The notes below the pieces were generated by a model. The model was not told where the DNA came from, did no database searches, and saw nothing but the letters and a program-made list of their open reading frames with translations. The position numbers were made by a program, and so were the translations under genes. Positions 1 to 13,165 of a stretch of 64,000 nucleotides of DNA are shown here, one piece after another (position 1 is the stretch's first letter; each line of letters begins with the position of its first letter). The stretch is from Ascidia mentula (taxonomy: Eukaryota > Chordata > Ascidiacea > Phlebobranchia > Ascidiidae), in the NCBI GenBank assembly GCA_947561715.1, contig OX387203.1, positions 15,004,001 through 15,068,000 on the forward strand, in the 5' to 3' direction.

Positions 1-1211
1 AGTATGCACCAAACATTTCCTGCAGAACTTGATGAAGGTAGTAGAAGAGAAAGCTCTCCCATCAAAGACTCTACGACTGGGAAACCGGGAGAACTTTGCC
101 ATTTTGAACACTACATCCTGTACTTTTACATCTTCTAAACCTACTTTTTGAAGGTCTTCATGTGTGAACACAACGGTTTTACGAACCATCCCTTCATATG
201 CGATTTGGCCAAGTGGCAATTTGAGGTTTTCTAATTTCTCTCCTTTTGCATGCTCAGAGTGACCAAGATGTTGCAAAACTTCATCAAATACATTAGTTAT
301 GGTGGAAATACTATGTTCCTCACCAAATAACCCAGCATAAACAATAAATTGTAAAAGCATTGGATTGCGGCATAAATCAAGCAATTGTGGAGATTTAGTT
401 GCAAGTTTGTTCCACAGTTCATTTGCTTTATCACCCGAGTAGCTATCAAACAGTGTCTTTGCATCCTCAGGAGAAAGATCACTGACATAAATTGTTGGCT
501 TAGGTCGGAGTCCTAATGGTATTAATAGTAATGAGTGGGGCCGAGAAGTAAAAATCAATGTAGATTTTGGAAAAAATTGCCTGCTGCAAAGGTTAGCAAC
601 AAGCTGTTGTACTGGCAAGGGAGTGTGATACTTCTCACTTACAGGTGCCATGTTTTCTAGTGTCCAGGTTGCCTGATCTAATCCATCAAAAATAAAAGCA
701 CACTTTTCTGGGTTCTTTATCATCCACTGGAAAACCAAACTGAGTGTTTCCTGTGAAGCATGGTTGAACTGGTTATCCAGCAGAAGCTCCTGCAAAGTAA
801 GCTTTCTATCGCCGTAGTTTAAATACATGAACCGAAGATGAAGCACTAAGTGATCTTCTGTTTCTAGTTGCCTGCATAATCTCTTTGAAAGAGTGGTTTT
901 GCCGCATCCAGCCGGTCCAAGGAAAGCTAGAAATATGCCTTGCTGGTTGTGTTCTTTAAAGCTTGAAACTAGTTGGGGAAATTTGATGTGTTCACCAACA
1001 AATCGATCATTGTCCCCCTTGCTTGTTGATGGCTGAAACTCATTTTCCTTTTGAGGATCAATTCCTTTGTAAATATCAGTATCTATCAGTGTTGGTTGAA
1101 CCTCTGGTATTTCAACCTTTTGCAACTCTTCACTGTAAGGGACAACATCGAAATCAAGATTTTCAAGCTGATACTTTTGGATTTCATCAACTGCCTGTTG
1201 CAACTTTTCTT
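1..1211 (-). CDS. NLR1 exon 3, NACHT ATPase domain (partial)
   Basis: Acceptor TTTGCAG then an open frame about 400 codons long. It begins with a short acidic linker, then the NACHT nucleotide-binding domain: P-loop GPAGCGKTTLSKR, Walker B AFIFDGLDQ about 70 residues later, a sensor-like FTSRPHSL, and the winged-helix motif CRNPMLLQF. NACHT domains are ATP/dNTP-dependent oligomerisation switches. The open frame changes register about 17 codons before the edge because of a 1-base deficit relative to the same site at 18879-18890 and near 41231. Confidence 0.8.
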
Positions 1212-3341
1212 CTGCAAATTTTAAACAGGTTTTTCAGATAATAAATCTATGTTACAGTGGTTTCTTGAGAAACAGCGAGCTCTAGCATCTATGTTTGGCT
1301 GGGTTTTACTTTTAGTGCAACACGCTGCATAACCATAACGCAAATTGAAGATTAGCGTTTATCAGTAAAATTAGATTATGATGGTCACGTCTAATGCCAC
1401 AGAAAAATTATAAAATCTCAAGTACAAAAACGGGAAAAAAATTGTCTGCTGTTTAGTTTTTTAGCCATCCGTATTATATTTCATCATATTTTCATTTCAA
1501 ATGCTTGTTTCCAAAGTTTTAGTTGATCTAAATCTTATTTTACGTCAATTCATGGAACTACTTTGCTTCGTAGTAGTAGGAACAAACATAATTTCAGATG
1601 ACATCAGGAAACATCACAGAGTATATTTTGTTGTAACCGGCAAATTTCGAGTTGTAAGTTTCTGATTGGTTGTATTTTTACCCACAATGCAGTATGCTTA
1701 ATGGAACATAAAACAAAATTTGTTAAAGGATGCATATTGGTATTTCTATCAAAATAAGTTTAGCGGCGGAAAATGTCCACTTGTCACAAGTGGATGACAA
1801 AGCAATCAGTGATGCATGGGGGTCAATTTCGCAGTTGAATGAGCGTATGCATGTGCTGTTGCTTTGGCGAATTCGATCCAGTTTTGGACAGTTTTAAGTA
1901 GAGTTTTGGGCGTTTTAAGTCAGGTTGCTCCGTGGTAACGTGTGTTGTATAAAATTGTCAAACGGTTTAATTTTGTGGTAATATCTGCAGAATAATGAAA
2001 GACTTGTCTGTGTTGAACGGCAAAAAGTTTTGTGTGGTGTTTCAGCTACAGTGTTTGTTTTACATGTTGGCCAAACAAGCGTGAAGAAAATTCCTTACTT
2101 TCTTAGCCCATGTGATCGGCGTGAAGATGCCTTGGTAACTTACTGGCGCCGTAGCTTCACTTGACAGTTTGGCTCAACACAAAATACGGTAAACTGGAAT
2201 CTTCTGTCCACCGTAATCCATATTGGACATAACTGTCCCTGTACTGTCGTATCTACCAACTGATTTAAACGTTTTCACAAACACTTTTACTTCCCGTATG
2301 TTTGCTCAGTTTCGCTTGTCACAGCTACCAAAGTATTTCAATACTTGTAGTCAAATGGTTTGTAAATTGTTTACATAGGTTATTTGCGATGTCACAATTA
2401 AGGTTATAAGTTGTGAGCAAACTATTGAAACAATTCATGTCTTGATGCCACATATCCAAAATGTTTGCAGTGGCAACATATAACCACATTTGTAGAATGG
2501 TTTAGTATCTCCGTGGAAACTCTTTCATCAATTTTTCGCGGCACACACAGTTTTCGAAACATGTTAGATGCATTATTCTGTCAAGCTGTAAAGTGCTCTA
2601 TTCGTTCAAGTAGACAAAAATGATTGCTTTCTCATCATGATTCTACAAGGGAAGTGAGAGCTCCCGAGCATCTGGATCCAAACACAAATTACTAAACACA
2701 TAAAAGTATCTGAAAACTTAACACCTTTCGCGCGAAAAGGTCACGGACAGCATGCTTTCGTCTTAAATGCTGAAGTCAGACACATTCTTATTTCAATCGG
2801 AATATTGCTTTCCTTAAAAGCAGAGGTCGGTGTTGAGACAACCAAGACATGCACACCCACAGCCCCCAACAACTACCGTAACTGGAACTTAGACAGCCTC
2901 TATCTCAGTGGTATATATGTTGTAATACTTAATACATAAAAGACAACGATTTACATGAACTTGCGTTTCGTGACATAGCACCAGATTTCCATAGGAATGC
3001 ATCATATTCCAAACTTCCCTAACTCCCATACCTCGTTTATCTTCTGATTCTGTATTGGTTGATTCATGGTAATGGGCGTGATGATGATGATGATCTTCCA
3101 CAGTCTGATGCAGATGTTCATGATGATGTACGTCACCAATATGTTGGTGCAGGTTCTGGAATGGAATAAGCAAAAGTTACCAAACACACTAATATTAATC
3201 GACCAAAAAAATTCTGTCACTCACAAATGACTTTCTCAAACCCCTACCACCAGTACAGCAAATCTTAATATTCAAGAACAACAAACTTACCTCGGCAACA
3301 ATGCTTTGTGGGTTTTCTCCTTCTGTTTGGTGTTCGGCCAT
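1..3341 (-). CDS. NLR1: NACHT-LRR family gene, 5' part only
   Basis: Intracellular NLR-type receptor gene running off the left edge. Exon 1 is 3341-3291 (17 codons, begins MAEHQTEGENP, donor GTAAG). Exon 2 is 3155-3032 (124 bp, histidine-rich). Exon 3 runs from 1211 to the edge and is the NACHT exon. Exon 2 ends with one base of a codon and exon 3 starts with two, so they join in frame as Glu. The P-loop GPAGCGKTT and Walker B FIFDGLD are intact. Near position 50 one base is missing relative to NLR2 and NLR3, which shifts the frame in the last codons before the edge, so this copy may be a pseudogene or carry a sequence error. LRR exons must lie outside the window. Family assignment is firm; exact function and ligand are unknown. 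Confidence 0.78.
1212..3031 (-). other. NLR1 intron 2
   Basis: Intron between the histidine-rich and NACHT exons, aligned throughout with the equivalent introns of NLR2 (20034-22501) and NLR3 (48315-50689). About 2750-2860 (minus strand) holds a block of roughly 35 codons without a stop that is also open in the other two copies, but the flanking exons already join in frame without it. No other gene seen. Confidence 0.5.
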
Positions 3342-3420
3342 TCTTGGATTAGCAGGTGTAGCTTTGTATTGCAAGTACAGTATAGAAATATATCACACAT
3401 ACATAGCCTACAAACTGCGA
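3342..3420 (-). promoter_or_regulatory. conserved NLR upstream block
   Basis: About 75 bp directly upstream of the ATG is strongly conserved in the three NLR copies (also 27887-27962 and 51169-51236). On the minus strand it has an AT-rich GATATATTTC stretch roughly 45-50 bp before the ATG and then ACCTGCTAATCCAAGA next to the start. This could be a core promoter or a 5' UTR; no experiment-like evidence is available, and shared descent alone could explain the conservation. Confidence 0.3.
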
Positions 3421-3867
3421 GAAAATTTTGTATGCAAAGGAGGATCATAGAAATGCAACACTCTGTGTTACATCACCACGTTCATTTTTGATAGTGGCGT
3501 AACAATGATCTATATGCGTTACACTTCTTTTCGAATGCCATTGTTGCTTGTTACTGATCAGTTCTGTTATTTGAAGCGTGCTGGTAGGGTAAAATACTAG
3601 TTTGCGTCAGTTATATTGTTTATTTACCAGTTTCAGAGATAATTTTAGCTTAAATGTTTATGTTCTTTCGTTGGCTACAAATTAAGCTGTCATAAGGAAA
3701 CGTGACCAGCTAAAAAAACAGTTGGTAAGTGGTTGCTAGCCTTCATTGTTGGCTGTGTTGTTGATCGTAGAATTTTTATAGAAAACTGTCGTTACTATCT
3801 GTGACGTCAAAGGGAAAAGGAGTGTTTCTACAAAAGTAGCTCTACCTTTTACTTAGCCCTCGCAGGC

Positions 3868-4932
3868 ATAGGCATCGATTTAGGGGTGACTGGGATGACA
3901 TGCCACCCCTCACCAACAAACAGGGGTGACAACATATGCATTGTCACCCCTGGATTTCGTTTAAATTAAAAATGATTGTCAGAAAAACTAGGGATGCACC
4001 GAAAGTTCGGTTTGCCGAATTTATTCGGCCGAAACTAAGGTTTTCGCAATTATTCGGTTTCGGCCGAATATTTCTGCAAAATTCGGCCGAAACCGAAACT
4101 TTTTTACTGCATAAAACGCTGATACGCAAAGTTTAGAAAAGGTTAGAATCCTTGTTTAAACTGTAGGATTGTGTTCGTTTCATTTGTTTACTTTCCCAGA
4201 AATGATAAAAATCAAGTTATAGCAGTTGGAACAAGTCGAGGTTATTCTTTAAGCGCCAAAAAGGCTGTATGATAGGATTAGATCCAATCCAGTACATCAT
4301 GTTTTGTTTAAATTTATTGCGTTGAAAGAGATGGATACCAAAATTAGTTTCGGTTTATTCGGCCGAATTAATTCGGCAACTTTTGCCGAATATTCGGTTT
4401 CGGCCGAATATAAAAATAGCTGTTTCGGTGCATCACTAAGAAAAACCACATACATTATACTATGTGTTAAGCTAGTTTCAAACGACCTGTATGATCACCG
4501 TCACAATCATGACAAACACAAGTGCCTCGTGGATTGTTGCATAGCGCGGCAATTGTTGTAGCATAATGGTAAGAATCGGCATTGTTACGTAATAGGTTTA
4601 TAAGTTTGCAAGCTACAGACAGGGTGTGTACACGCACACACTATTTTTTGCTTCTTTTGCACATAGGTTTATAAGTCATTTTATAATTACTACATCTGCA
4701 TTAGACCGAGTGAAACAAAATGTGCCGCTTTCAGTAAGGGGTCCGTAATTAGTGTTTAAAACTTGCTACAACGACATGATTCGGTGTAAAAATAAAGTGA
4801 CACGAAACGGAATTTGCGTCGTTTGCCTATGTTTAAGGCGATACGACTGACGAAATGTTTTTTGCGTGTTTCTAAAACCTGGAAAAGTCACCCTTAATAT
4901 TTTACAAAACGTTAAAAAAATCGACGCCTATG
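3868..4932. mobile_element. non-autonomous hAT-like element, CATAGGC ends
   Basis: The ends are inverted repeats (CATAGGCATCGATTT at left, complement of AAATCGACGCCTATG at right), flanked by a perfect 8-bp direct repeat CTCGCAGG at 3860-3867 and 4933-4940. An 8-bp target duplication and CA...TG ends fit the hAT superfamily. No transposase is encoded. A second hAT-like element (3989-4438) is nested inside, so this one is the older insertion. Confidence 0.75.
3989..4438. mobile_element. hAT-like MITE nested in another element
   Basis: Terminal inverted repeats TAGGGATGCACCGAAA and complement of TTTCGGTGCATCACTA (15 of 16 match), with a perfect 8-bp target duplication AGAAAAAC at 3981-3988 and 4439-4446. 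The interior is built from repeated TTCGGCCGAA-type palindromes, giving strong secondary structure. No coding capacity; the open frames here (3936-4136, 3944-4129, 4304-4561) are by-products. Confidence 0.85.
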
Positions 4933-4940
4933 CTCGCAGG

Positions 4941-6457
4941 CCAGGAGTTCAGAGTCTACACTCCTATGCAAAATGTTCCATGCATGTGTGCTTTGAGCAA
5001 ACCTTGTTTACTCATGCGAACGGTTAAGTTTCTGTCAATATTATTCCGCAATAGGCAACAAACATCGCTACATACACGTGCCAGTAAACAATATTACCAA
5101 AAGTAGACAAGACATTTGCAAAAGTTTTCCGAAAAAGTAGTTATGTCCTAGGGGAGCTAGGTAGTTGTCTAGCAAATACCCATGCAAGGCGACCAATGTG
5201 CTTGGAAATTAATATCACATTGGAAACGAAATCGAATCGCGTGAGAAAACAATTGGCAGCATCTGTGTACTTTGAAATGAGATACATCGCCCTAAACAAA
5301 ATGGGAAACGGGGATCCGAACGTCAATCACGTGATCTGACTGTTTCTGTTCCAAATGTGCCATGTCACGTAGCTGCGTAACATATGTGTAGGTTTATTTT
5401 CCAGTAGAAAACACTCCTGTCAAATGTTCTCGCTTGCGCCTGGATGCCTTTCGTGTACTATTGTGGTTCGCGTACCACTGGTTGGGAACCACTGGCGTAG
5501 ATGAACCGCCAGAATAACAAAAAAAACCTTAAATGTTAAAATGTCCTGTTGTTCATTTTTTCCACAAAATTTCTCTCAATATTTTGTTTCTTTTTGAGCG
5601 AATTTCCAACAACACTCAACACCAACTGACTTGCAGACTAAAAACCCTGAAACATACTAAAACTGCGGTCTCTCAAACTCGCCTTAGCAACAGATCGTAC
5701 ATCTATGCTTATTCAACCTTAACATTGCCACCCATGCATAAGTAATTGCATTCGCATGAGGTTATTGTGCAAACTGCTCACCTCCGCACTAATATTGTTT
5801 GAATCTTCAGCCATTCTTGCTTTACATTCCAAGTTCAAAGTAAAAATATATTACAGACATACAAGAGTTAAAGTAATACAAACTGTATGCAGAAATCGGT
5901 CACTGTTATATGTTTGTTAAAAAAGTAAGCATTTCCAACAACAGATCTGTCGTCACAAAAGATCTGATGGAGAGGTATTCCACGCCAGTGAACCATTGCT
6001 AGGCAACAGTAATTTACGGAACAAGGACCTTAGGGAATTTGACACTGATTTGCGGCAAAGGAAATGCTGGAAGCTTTGTCGCTTGTTTTTAGCTATTGGG
6101 AACCTTTTTGTGTTGTTTAGATAGCCTGTAAACATTTCATTATATAATCACTTCACATTTTAATCAGGTTTTGTGTAGTCATGCTCGTGTCCAAACTAAT
6201 TTGTCAGCACTACTGATTTATGCTCCTGTTCTTAGATGGAGATTTTGGTCAAGATTTATTCACGTATGATCAATTGTAATTTACATATTTTCTTGGATTT
6301 GGTCGAGTATAAAAACAACTTTCGAACATTAGATATTGACGTTTTCATCTTAATGCCAGGTTTTTAATAAAATATCACACGTGAAGTACATGCTTTAGTA
6401 GTTTTTGAAGCACAAATAAAAATCTTAATACAAGAATAGCAACGCACACAGACACAG
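4941..6457. other. intergenic, NLR1 to protease copy A
   Basis: Holds a second NLR-like first exon (5782-5814), and a solo hAT-type end near 5468-5495 (ACCACTGGTTGGGAACCACTGG). The remainder shows no convincing gene on either strand. Confidence 0.4.
5782..5814 (-). CDS. NLR-like alternative or orphan first exon
   Basis: The minus strand reads MAEDSNNISAE followed by a GTGAG donor. It resembles NLR exon 1 (MAE...IVAE) in sequence, in ending with AE at a codon boundary, and in the preceding AAGA-ATG context. Being 2.4 kb upstream of NLR1 exon 1 and in the same splice phase, it could be an alternative first exon of NLR1 or the remnant of another NLR copy. Eleven codons are too few for certainty. 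Confidence 0.4.
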
Positions 6458-9222
<2,765 letters not shown>

Positions 9223-10055
9223 CTGGGAATATACTACCAAGTTGTGCATCCCCGTAATAAATTGTGGAAAACTTCGCACAACTAACCTAAATCTTGGTCT
9301 GTTAAAAGCCGAAAATGCTCCGTCCTTTGCAAGTTGTAAACAGCAATGTGGTTGGTTTCTCCAATGGAAGGCAATCTTCTCGTAATTCTAAATGCAAGAG
9401 AGCAACTACATGAAAATCTTTTAAAATCTCAAACTTTTTCTGAAAAGAGTTAACATTTGATAAGCAATGTGGAGCCAATAATATGAATTTGTGTATAAGC
9501 TGCAGACAGATGGCCACTGTTTCGACCTAAGAGTTAACATTGTTGAATATTCAGCAATTAGTATTAGAAGTATTGAATATAAATTGTCTTTACACATCAC
9601 AAAGCCAGTTATCTTTTGGTAGAAAGCATTATCCATTCTTTTCTAGTTACAAATGCATTACTTTTTCGACCCAACATTTAAGCATAGGCAACACATATAT
9701 ATTTTGCACTATATTGTATACAATAACAAACTAATGTTAGCTTACGGTAAGACGAAGGTAAGACCTCCGTTGTAATATATCATGATCATTCGACCAATGG
9801 CATATTTAAATTAGAATGGCTTGGCAGCGCTGTCTAGCGGATGAACCAAAAGAAGGCACTAAAACATACGAACTCTTAATTCTTGCTGTTTCTTTTTGAA
9901 AATGGTTTGTTGTATAGTCAGATAACTAACGCGATTAATTTACAAAACTATTAAACAATAGCGTATATCGCCACTGAACCGCAACTCACATCCAGGTTTG
10001 AGGCAAGGAAAATGTTTAAACCCCTCCGGACTCGTGCAAGCAAAGAAAACTTTCG
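9223..10055. other. intergenic segment of the protease duplication
   Basis: Matches 58600-59945, apart from an extra stretch (about 58255-58600) present only there. A CTAGCGGATGAACCAA-type block near 9837-9855 recurs near 29910 and 59517. No gene seen on either strand. Confidence 0.4.
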
Positions 10056-10117
10056 GAAATGCGTGCAGAGCATAATGGATTAGCGATCCATCGCCTTAAC
10101 CACTCGGCCACCTTGTC
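10056..10117 (-). pseudogene. tRNA-Ser(GCT)-like 5' portion, copy 1
   Basis: The minus strand reads like the acceptor 5' strand, D arm and anticodon arm of a serine tRNA: GGTGGCCGAGTGGTTAAGG (A-box region) then an anticodon stem-loop with GCT and the start of a long variable arm. The normal T arm and 3' acceptor strand do not follow, and U33 is C. It is either a truncated tRNA pseudogene or the head of a tRNA-derived SINE. Two further copies at 54702-54760 and 59945-60002 lie in the duplicated segments. Confidence 0.55.
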
Positions 10118-10149
10118 GTCCAAAACCTGTAGTTAAATGAAACATTTAT

Positions 10150-10335
10150 GTGAGATTTGTTTGGAAAAAATATTGTCTTGCAAAAACTACTTTAGTTTGG
10201 TTTAAAATTGTCAGATACGATAAATTGCACTTACATGAACTTGTTAGATGGTTTGTCACATCCTTCAATAGTTCAGTTAGTGCGGTGGTAGAGTTTATCA
10301 CAAATACATCTGAAGTACACAGCATTTTAGGTAAA
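10150..10335 (+). other. possible upstream exon of plus-strand gene
   Basis: Open frame reading ...RWFVTSFNSSVSAVVEF... ending before a GTAAAAG donor. Copies at 60060-60229 (RWFATSFDSSVGAAVEF) and 54880-54945 keep the same frame, which may mean coding or just shared descent. No family recognised. Confidence 0.25.
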
Positions 10336-10809
10336 AGTACTTTTGATAAAGAATGCATTAAACTAACTGGTTTTACAGGATTTCTTTCTTCCTGAGTATT
10401 ACAAATGCCTTCACTATCTTTAGTAAATGGAAAGCATGAAAGTTTTTCCATTTAAGGTTAGCAATTGTTACAGGCGTAAACAAATTTTTTGTGCTGTTTT
10501 GGTAAACTTTGCCCATCTTAAAAGAAGTACAGTACAACTCGGCCATCCTGTCTATGCACTGTACTTTGTTATATTATTTAGAAATGCTCAGAAGTAGTTT
10601 TTAAGGCGCAATTACAAACCTTGTAAACGATTTGTTTAACGATGATTTGTTTAAAATTATTTCATCCTGGTCAATTAAATGCCTTGCTGGTTTTTGAAAC
10701 TATAAAACTGTCAAAATCACATGAAAAATATAAAAAAAAACACACAAACCGGCGTGTAAATCCCAGGTTTGTTTACGTTTCCACAACCGATGCCCCAACT
10801 TGTGATACC

Positions 10810-11835
10810 CCAGATTGTGTGATGGTTTATGTTAAGGTCAACGCATGACAAGAACCCCCACTGTTAGTGTCGTCGTTCTGAAAAACAAGATTGGAAATTG
10901 TTTGTGGTAATATGTGTAGATAAGCAAGAATGACTCGATTTAACCATACAGTAACTAAAGTGGAAAAAGAAAATTTCCACTCTTACTGCAGTAAACATTG
11001 TCAGGCTCAAACAGCCAAGTAGGCGACTGCAATTCTCATGGACGAATATGCTCACTGGCGCCACTGGTGGCTATTTTTTTGTAAAATAGAGATTTCTTCA
11101 TTCTTATAAAAATGAAATACGATTTTCACTTTCATTACTGTTGTCATGGATGTCACTTGTATCTTGTTCAGTGTTAATACATAAAGATAAAAGAAATAGG
11201 GTAAGTTTGTGCCACACATTACCCCAATAAACAACTATATCCAGAAACATAGAAAACTTCCTGCACCCCGCATTCCCCAACCAGATATTCCATACTCACA
11301 TTGTGACGAAAACTGGTTTTGTCCAAGAGGCAAACATGTTGACTGCATAAATCGACTGCAAACATAGAAACAGGTTAGTAATGGGACAGAAAAGTGCATG
11401 GATTTCATTTGAATAAAATTGTGATTCTGTACTAAAATCCAAGCTGACATACTGCTTACATGGGAGAATATTCGAATTTAGAAAAAGTGAGATCTTGTGT
11501 AGAACGACATTGTTCCCGTGGACTTTCCACTTGAATGATTTGCAATAGTATATAGTTGGGAATGATCACATAATGAGGTTTTCCTCTTCAATAATTAGGT
11601 CATGTGAATCCTTTGATTTGTAGTAACCTGTAACCACCCACCCCAGGCCCCAATCGCTGGTCTCATTGGTTAACCTGTCACCATGGAAACAGCTCAATAA
11701 TACTATTTGTTGTTTTTGAAGTTTATCAAAAAAACATCAGCGAATCAATGCTCTTTATGAAACAGATCGCACACAAGAAACACTTACATTTGAGCTGAAT
11801 TTAACACAATGTGCAGCTGTAAGAAGGTGTTGTCA
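10810..11835 (-). pseudogene. serine protease relic B
   Basis: Pieces of a second trypsin-type gene in exon order: last-exon remnant before 10880 (NSGGS, with the DTCRGD part missing), 11060-10985 (APVSIFVHENCSRLLG), 11366-11255 ([13 protein letters not shown] then GISGWG), degraded Asp-exon sequence 11700-11520, and 11830-11785 (LTAAHCVKFSSN). Stops and lost segments show it is not functional. Sister relics lie at 31.5-32.9 kb and 60.7-61.8 kb. Confidence 0.7.
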
Positions 11836-11849
11836 AGTGTGGGTTTTAC

Positions 11850-12450
11850 AGCAACTCAATTATTTCCAGTCATTATTTTCCAATTCTCAGGTTGGCATCG
11901 CAAAAACATCACAGATATTTAATGACTCTGCAAAAACATCACAGGTATTTAATGACTCTGCAAAAACATCACAGGTATTTAATGACTCTGCAAAAACATC
12001 ACAGGTATATAATGACTCTGCAAAAACATCACAGGTATTTAATGACTCTGCAAAAACATCACAGGTATTTAATGACTCTGCAAAAACATCACAGGTATTT
12101 AATGACTCTGCAAAAACATCACAGGTATTTAATGACTCTGCAAAAACATCACAGGTATTTAATGACTCTGCAAAAACATCACAGGTATATAATGACTCTG
12201 CAAAAACATTACAGGTATTTAATGACTCTGCAAAAACATCACAGGTATTTAATGACTCTGCAAAAACATCACAGGTATTTAGTGACTCTGCAAAAACATC
12301 ACAGGTATTTAGTGACTCTGCAAAAACATCACAGGTATTTAATGACTCTGCAAAAACATCACAGGTATTTAATGACTCTGCGAAAACATCACAGGTATTT
12401 ATAGGTTTGCAATCAAAAACGTTTATGTTTGTAAAAGAGTTTTAGATAAA
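11850..12450 (+). pseudogene. plus-strand unknown gene, copy B, minisatellite-filled exon
   Basis: Homologous to the exon at 62334-62530. The start (QLFPVIIFQFSGWHR) aligns with that exon, but then a 30-bp unit is repeated about 17 times where the other copy has one. The frame of the flanking exon sequence is lost at the repeat, while another frame stays open and gives a spurious 202-codon ORF with SAKTSQVFND repeats. Likely non-functional. Confidence 0.5.
11898..12400 (+). repeat. 30-bp minisatellite, about 17 units
   Basis: Head-to-tail units with core CAAAAACATCACAGGTATTT plus AATGACTCTG, differing by single bases. The unit corresponds to the single-copy stretch around 62422-62452 in the paralogous segment (CAAAAACAACACTGGTATTC), so the array arose by expansion inside an ancestral exon. 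The copy at 33.4 kb lacks this array. Confidence 0.95.
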
Positions 12451-12697
12451 GACGTTTTTCTTGATGGTTCTTTTGGTTTTGTCAATAAATTCGAGAAACA
12501 ACAACTACAGTCAGACCTTTTTAATCTAAACTGCTTCGTTTCATCTAATATGTTTTAGTCTGCATAAAGAGCTATCCAGCACATACTTTTATTAAATTCC
12601 ACTTAACAAATGTAGGGGTCAACATAAAATCAAAAATGGGTTTGCCCTTTCTTTATTATCAAAGTCTATCTAACCTTTTTTTGCACCAACTACAAGG

Positions 12698-13165
12698 ATT
12701 CAATGGAGGGCAAGCATGTTGTTGGTGACCTTGTGAAAATTAGAGGTCATGATATTTTTGATGTTGCCTTGGTGATGTTTTACTCTTCAGTGCAACCTGG
12801 TGGATAAATGAAAAAGGATTTTTCCAAAAAAAAAATGAAAACAATGATATTTTGACAAAGGTTTGGGAGCACTGGCAACCAGCAACTAAAGTACCACCAA
12901 AACTCGGCAAATCTCAAACAAAAGCAGAATGTATATCGTTTGTTGAAATTTACATGCAACAAAGTTAAATACCGCTTGTGGGACCCAACTTGTTTACTTG
13001 CGACGTCTTTTTCAGAACAAAATTTCCTGGGATTCGTTGTGTTGGTCAATCATCTAATTCAGTGACTCTAGACCTCTTTGTCCTGGCATACAAAGTTGTC
13101 AGAAAAATCACCGACATTTTTGATGTTTTGATAAATCTGTTCCTGCCAAGATTAAAGCATGGGGT
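12698..13165 (+). pseudogene. plus-strand unknown gene, copy B, middle exons
   Basis: Two exon-like blocks. 12705-12803 reads DSMEGKHVVGDLVKIRG then DVALVMFYSSVQPGG after an acceptor ACTACAAG. 13016-13162 reads KFPGIRCVGQSSNSVTLDL ... DVLINLFLPRLKHG between a TTTTTCAG acceptor and a GTGAAAG donor. The first joins in phase 0 with the exon ending FHLTN at 62530 in the sister copy. I do not recognise the family. The frame is maintained between three copies more at protein than at base level, which suggests past coding. Confidence 0.45.

Noticed and set aside
10056-10117. Functional tRNA-Ser gene
   Set aside because: No T arm or 3' acceptor strand follows, and C33 replaces the near-invariant U33.
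11837-12445. 202-codon repeat protein
   Set aside because: The frame is a by-product of the 30-bp minisatellite and does not match the frame of the homologous exon.
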